9,604 nt of DNA. It comes from an uncultured Clostridia bacterium (GTDB taxonomy: Bacteria; Bacillota; Clostridia; TANB77; CAG-508). How positions within the stretch are numbered: the stretch's first letter is position 1; each line of letters opens with the position of its first letter. Location: the NCBI GenBank assembly GCA_934167225.1, contig CAKPLD010000046.1, positions 1-9,604 on the forward strand. Direction: 5' to 3'. Below are positions 6,786 through 9,604 of the stretch, one piece after another. The position numbers and the translations under genes are program-made. The notes under the pieces were generated by a model that worked only from the letters and a program-made list of their open reading frames with translations, was not told the DNA's origin and searched no databases.

Positions 6786-6980
6786 GGTTCGAATCAGAAT
6801 AATTATTAATTTTTGGGGGATTAATGGCTCAATACGGACTTTAAGAGCTTATAAGCATTATTTTTGGCACCCTTCCATGGCGGAGCATGAACTCTTTCCA
6901 AAAATTCTGCTAATAAGCTCTAAAAGTCCTTCAATCACACATTAATCCCCCAAAAATTAATAATTATTCTAATTCGAACC
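6786..6980. mobile_element. 195-bp inverted-repeat element (MITE-like)
   Basis: The two 41-bp ends (6786-6826 and 6940-6980) are inverted copies with one mismatch (C6795 opposite A6971). Imperfect pairing continues inward: GACTTTAAGAGCTTAT (from 6837) faces the complement of ATAAGCTCTAAAAGTC, and ATTTTTGG faces CCAAAAAT. This leaves a loop of about 30 nt at 6868-6897. The termini read GGTTCGAAT. There is no credible coding frame and no transposase, so it would have to be non-autonomous. I found no convincing target-site duplication. Base composition is less A-biased than in neighbouring genes. A large structured RNA or an inter-operon hairpin is the alternative explanation. This element takes up nearly half of the lemA-dnaG gap. 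Confidence 0.55.
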
Positions 6981-6994
6981 TACTCTACAATTTT

Positions 6995-7028
6995 TATTGG
7001 GGATTCCCCAATAGAGAACCGTCCCCAA
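6995..7028. repeat. GC-rich small hairpin with duplicated TCCCCAA arm
   Basis: TATTGGGG (6995-7002) pairs with CCCCAATA (7006-7013) around a 3-nt centre. TCCCCAA occurs twice (7005-7011 and 7022-7028), and TTGGGGA (6997-7003) can pair with either copy, giving two mutually exclusive hairpins. The block is strikingly G+C-rich for this genome. It starts 14 bp after the large inverted repeat and lies before the predicted dnaG promoter. It may be a separate REP-like sequence or the outer end of the same insertion. Confidence 0.5.
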
Positions 7029-7044
7029 ATGAGGAGATATGTAC

Positions 7045-7086
7045 ATGAAAGGAGAAAAATTAACAAAAAAAGAGGGAATTATGTAA
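7045..7086 (+). CDS. Possible 13-codon micro-ORF upstream of dnaG
   Basis: ATG at 7045 (or 7039, two codons earlier) opens a short reading frame, MKGEKLTKKEGIM, ending with TAA at 7084-7086. GAGGAG (7031-7036) is well placed before the ATG at 7045. It could be a leader peptide, a remnant of a gene cut by the neighbouring insertion, or chance. It lies upstream of the TATAAT box at 7101, so it would only be translated from a longer transcript. Confidence 0.2.
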   Translation: MKGEKLTKKEGIM

Positions 7087-7100
7087 AATACGTCGAATAA

Positions 7101-7106
7101 TATAAT
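7101..7106 (+). promoter_or_regulatory. Possible -10 box for the dnaG-rpoD operon
   Basis: A perfect TATAAT lies 40 bp before the dnaG start codon. No good -35 is visible at 16-18 bp upstream (the best is TTATGT at 7079-7084 with a 16-bp spacer). It is the most likely promoter in the gap on position and -10 quality, but it would depend on an activator or a weak -35. Confidence 0.4.
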
Positions 7107-7146
7107 ATAGAAAGCAAAATCTGAAAAAGAAAGAGAGGCAAAAATA

Positions 7147-8934
7147 GTGCGTTATAGTGACGAAATACTAAATGAAGTACGAGAAAATAGCGACATAGTA
7201 GAAGTAATTTCACAATATGTACATTTAAAAAGAAGTGGAAGAAACTACTTTGGGTTATGTCCATTTCATAACGAAAAATCACCATCTTTTTCAGTATCGC
7301 CAGATAAGCAAATATTCCACTGTTTTGGATGTGGAGTAGGTGGAAATGTATTTACATTTATAAGCAAGATTGAAGGAATAGGGTTTAAAGAAGCGATAGA
7401 AAATCTAGCTGATAGAGCAGGAATAGTGCTTCCAAAATCAACTAATAATGAGGATAGTAAAAAAGAAGAATTAAAATCAAAAGTTTATAAAGTAAATAAT
7501 TTCACAGCAGATTATTATCATAAAAGGCTATATAAGCCAGAATCAAAAGCAGGACAAGAATATGTAAAACAAAGAAAGTTAACAAACGAAACATTAGAAA
7601 GTTATAATCTTGGTTTTTCAGGTAATTATGATGAACTATATAAAATTCTAAGAAAAGAAGGATTTAATGATGAAGAAATATTAGAATCAGGTCTAGTCAA
7701 AAAAAATGAACATGGTCAATATGTAGATTTTTATAGAGATAGATTTATGATTCCAATTTTAGATGTAAGAAACAGAGTTATAGCATTTGGAGGTAGGGTA
7801 TTAGGAGATGCAAAAAGATTTAAATACCTAAATTCACCAGAAAATATTGTTTACAGCAAAGGGAAGCACCTGTTTGGTTTAAATGTTGCCAAAAAATATG
7901 ATCATAAAAAGCTACTAATAGTAGAGGGATATATGGATGCAATATCACTTCATCAAAGAGGAATAACAAATGTTGTTGCAGCATTAGGAACAGCTTTAAC
8001 CACAAATCAAGGATGGTTATTAAGACGAAATGCGGAGCAGGTTATATTAGGGTTTGATGCAGATGGAGCTGGTCAAAATGCAATAATGAGGGCAATGGAA
8101 GTTATGCAAAATATGGGGTGTGACATGAGGGTACTGCAAATGACAGGAGCAAAGGATCCAGATGAATTTATTATAAAATATGGTTCTGCAAGATTTCAAA
8201 AATTAATGAATGAAGCAATTTCACTTTTAGAATTTAGAGTAAAAGTTTTAGAACAAAACCTAGATTTGGATGTTGCAAGTGATAAAGTGAAATTTCTAAA
8301 TGAAATAGCAAAACTGCTTGCTAAAATTGATAATACAATTGAGCAAGAAATATACATAGAAAAGCTATCAAAAGGATATAATATATCAAAAGAGGCAATT
8401 TTTGGACAAGTGAATAAATTGCAATATTCAGGAAAAATACAAAGTAATAATTTAGAAAAATCAAAACCAGTAGTTATCCACAAAAAAGAAATAAAAGTGG
8501 ATAATAACATATCAGAAGAAATTATTAAAAGAGAAAATACAATAATATCAATATTAATAAATAACCCGGAAAATTTTCAAATAATTAAAGAAAATATGAA
8601 AGTGGGAGATTTTAAATATGATATAAATATTAAAATTGCAAAAGCATTATATCAAGAATTGGAAAAAGAGGATAGCAATATAAGTTTAGTATTAGATAAA
8701 ATAGAAGATGAGGAAATAAAAAATCATCTAACAGCAATAATGGCAGAAGATTATGGAATAACAGACAATAAAAAAGCAATTGAAGATATATTAAAAAAAT
8801 ATGAAAGGGAAAAATTAGAGAAAAGGCGTGATGAATTAATACTTTTAAGTTCAACAGAAACAGATGCAGAAAAAAGAAAGCAATTTGGAAAGGAATTAAA
8901 TGACATAATTTTGAAACTAGTGAAAATAAAATAG
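7147..8934 (+). CDS. dnaG: DNA primase
   Basis: Primase synthesises the RNA primers for the leading and lagging strands at the replication fork, working with the DnaB-type helicase. The 595-residue protein is complete. The N-terminal zinc-binding domain has Cys38, His41, Cys59 and Cys62 (CPFH...CFGC), followed by the RNA-polymerase core domain (for example MIPILDVRNRVIAFGGR). The TOPRIM catalytic motifs are EGYMD (260-264) and DADGAG (304-309). The C-terminal region after about residue 440 is the divergent helicase-interaction domain, rich in Lys and Glu. The GTG start at 7147 follows AGAGG (7134-7138), and the encoded RYSDEILNEVRENSDIVEVIS aligns with the usual DnaG N terminus, so no later ATG is needed. 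It is followed after 17 bp by rpoD, the standard Bacillota arrangement that ties replication and transcription initiation together. Confidence 0.98.
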   Translation: MRYSDEILNEVRENSDIVEVISQYVHLKRSGRNYFGLCPFHNEKSPSFSVSPDKQIFHCFGCGVGGNVFTFISKIEGIGFKEAIENLADRAGIVLPKSTNNEDSKKEELKSKVYKVNNFTADYYHKRLYKPESKAGQEYVKQRKLTNETLESYNLGFSGNYDELYKILRKEGFNDEEILESGLVKKNEHGQYVDFYRDRFMIPILDVRNRVIAFGGRVLGDAKRFKYLNSPENIVYSKGKHLFGLNVAKKYDHKKLLIVEGYMDAISLHQRGITNVVAALGTALTTNQGWLLRRNAEQVILGFDADGAGQNAIMRAMEVMQNMGCDMRVLQMTGAKDPDEFIIKYGSARFQKLMNEAISLLEFRVKVLEQNLDLDVASDKVKFLNEIAKLLAKIDNTIEQEIYIEKLSKGYNISKEAIFGQVNKLQYSGKIQSNNLEKSKPVVIHKKEIKVDNNISEEIIKRENTIISILINNPENFQIIKENMKVGDFKYDINIKIAKALYQELEKEDSNISLVLDKIEDEEIKNHLTAIMAEDYGITDNKKAIEDILKKYEREKLEKRRDELILLSSTETDAEKRKQFGKELNDIILKLVKIK

Positions 8935-8951
8935 AAGAAAGGAAGTTCAAA

Positions 8952-9604
8952 GTGAAAGAAGATAATATAAAAAAAGAAGCAAAAACAGAAAAAAGAATGA
9001 CACCAGAAGAAAAAGCTCATGCAAAAGAAAAAGTCGAAAAAATAATAAAAAAGGCGAAAGAAAAAGGAAAGATAACATATGGAGAATTAGCAGTTGAGTT
9101 AGATGACGTAAACCAGGAGCAAATTGAAAAAGTATTTGATGTAATGGAAGAAATGGGAGTAGATGTTTTAAAAGATGACTTTGATGACGAACCAAATGAA
9201 GAAGATTTAAAAGAAGTTGAAAATTTAAAACTAGATGAAGTAACACAAGATGACACATTTGAGGGAATTAATGTAGATGATCCAGTTAGAATGTATTTAC
9301 GCGAAATTGGTAGAATAAAACTATTAACTTATGACCAAGAGTTAGATTTAGCAAAAAGAATTTTAGCTGGTGACGAAGAAGCAAAACAAGAGCTTGCAGA
9401 AGCAAACTTAAGATTAGTTGTAAGTATAGCTAAAAAATATGTTGGAAGAGGAATGTTATTTTTAGATTTAATTCAAGAAGGCAATATGGGACTAATAAAA
9501 GCAGTAGAAAAATTTGATTATACAAAAGGTTTCAAATTTAGTACCTATGCAACTTGGTGGATTAGACAATCTATAACAAGAGCAATAGCTGACCAAGCAA
9601 GAAC
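8952..9604 (+). CDS. rpoD: RNA polymerase primary sigma factor (5' part, runs off the window)
   Basis: This is the housekeeping sigma-70/SigA factor, which directs RNA polymerase to TTGACA/TATAAT promoters such as the one at 183-211. About 217 residues are present. A lysine-rich start is followed by region 1.1 (about 18-80; KGKITYGELAVEL, EKVFDVMEEMGVDVL) and an acidic spacer. Region 1.2 (about 109-142) has DDPVRMYLREIGRIKLLTYD. Region 2 runs from about 149, with ANLRLVVSIAKKYVGRGMLF, LDLIQEGNMGLIKAVEKFDY, KGFKFSTYATWWIRQSITRA and ADQAR at the edge. WWIRQ (202-206) belongs to the -10 recognition and melting surface. Regions 3 and 4 are outside the window. The GTG at 8952 is chosen because AAAGGAAG (8938-8945) lies six bases before it; the first in-frame ATG (8997) has no such site. 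The gene is co-transcribed with dnaG. Confidence 0.97.
   Translation, partial: MKEDNIKKEAKTEKRMTPEEKAHAKEKVEKIIKKAKEKGKITYGELAVELDDVNQEQIEKVFDVMEEMGVDVLKDDFDDEPNEEDLKEVENLKLDEVTQDDTFEGINVDDPVRMYLREIGRIKLLTYDQELDLAKRILAGDEEAKQELAEANLRLVVSIAKKYVGRGMLFLDLIQEGNMGLIKAVEKFDYTKGFKFSTYATWWIRQSITRAIADQAR

Noticed and set aside
6786..6795. GGTTCGAATC looks like a tRNA T-arm, suggesting a tRNA or tRNA fragment.
   Set aside because: The flanking bases do not pair as a T-stem (GCCGG against CAGAA) and no anticodon or acceptor stem can be built on either strand.
6586..6945. A 119-codon plus-strand reading frame across the lemA start and the inverted repeat.
   Set aside because: It overlaps the strong antisense lemA start, crosses a non-coding repeat, has no ribosome binding site and resembles no protein.
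6740..7146. CRISPR array, riboswitch or T-box in the lemA-dnaG gap.
   Set aside because: There are no regularly spaced direct repeats, no T-box TGGNACC-type motif and no known aptamer core. The structure is a single inverted repeat plus a small hairpin.

Overview
The window is a very AT-rich, A-biased stretch of a spore-forming low-GC Gram-positive bacterium, most likely a member of the class Clostridia (Bacillota). The evidence is heavy use of ATA, AGA and AAA codons, strong AGGAGG-type ribosome binding sites, the Bacillota-type dnaG-rpoD pair, cell-wall proteins with G5/3D and SH3/glucosaminidase architectures, and a YyaC-type sporulation protein. I cannot name a species.

Layout from left to right: (1) 1-182 holds no gene I can support and ends in a perfect consensus promoter. 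(2) 243-1217 encodes a secreted DUF348-G5-3D cell-wall protein, closed by a terminator at 1224-1256. (3) A second promoter at about 1267-1295 starts what looks like one rightward transcription unit: a frameshifted exonuclease III gene (1320-2109), an AI-2E family permease (2143-3264), a membrane-anchored SH3/glucosaminidase cell-wall hydrolase (3319-4518), and an unrecognised single-pass membrane protein (4536-5534) whose stop codon lies inside its own terminator hairpin. (4) yyaC, a forespore-type protein (5604-6062), may have its own sporulation-type promoter. (5) A bidirectional terminator separates it from the convergent lemA gene on the minus strand (6129-6680). (6) About 466 bp between lemA and dnaG carry the lemA promoter, a 195-bp near-perfect inverted-repeat element that looks like a miniature transposable element, a small GC-rich hairpin with two alternative pairings, a possible 13-15 codon micro-ORF and a TATAAT box. 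(7) dnaG (7147-8934) and the 5' part of rpoD/sigA (8952 to the window edge) form the classical replication-transcription initiation pair, 17 bp apart.

Functionally, the left half is centred on the cell envelope: a 3D-domain protein, a glucosaminidase, a permease and a tethered extracellular protein. The right half is housekeeping: primase and the primary sigma factor. Most of this is ordinary core genome. I see no defence system, CRISPR array, secondary-metabolite cluster or other clearly new system. The least explained items are the inverted-repeat element with its adjacent GC-rich hairpin at 6786-7028, the unknown tethered protein, and the disrupted exonuclease III gene.
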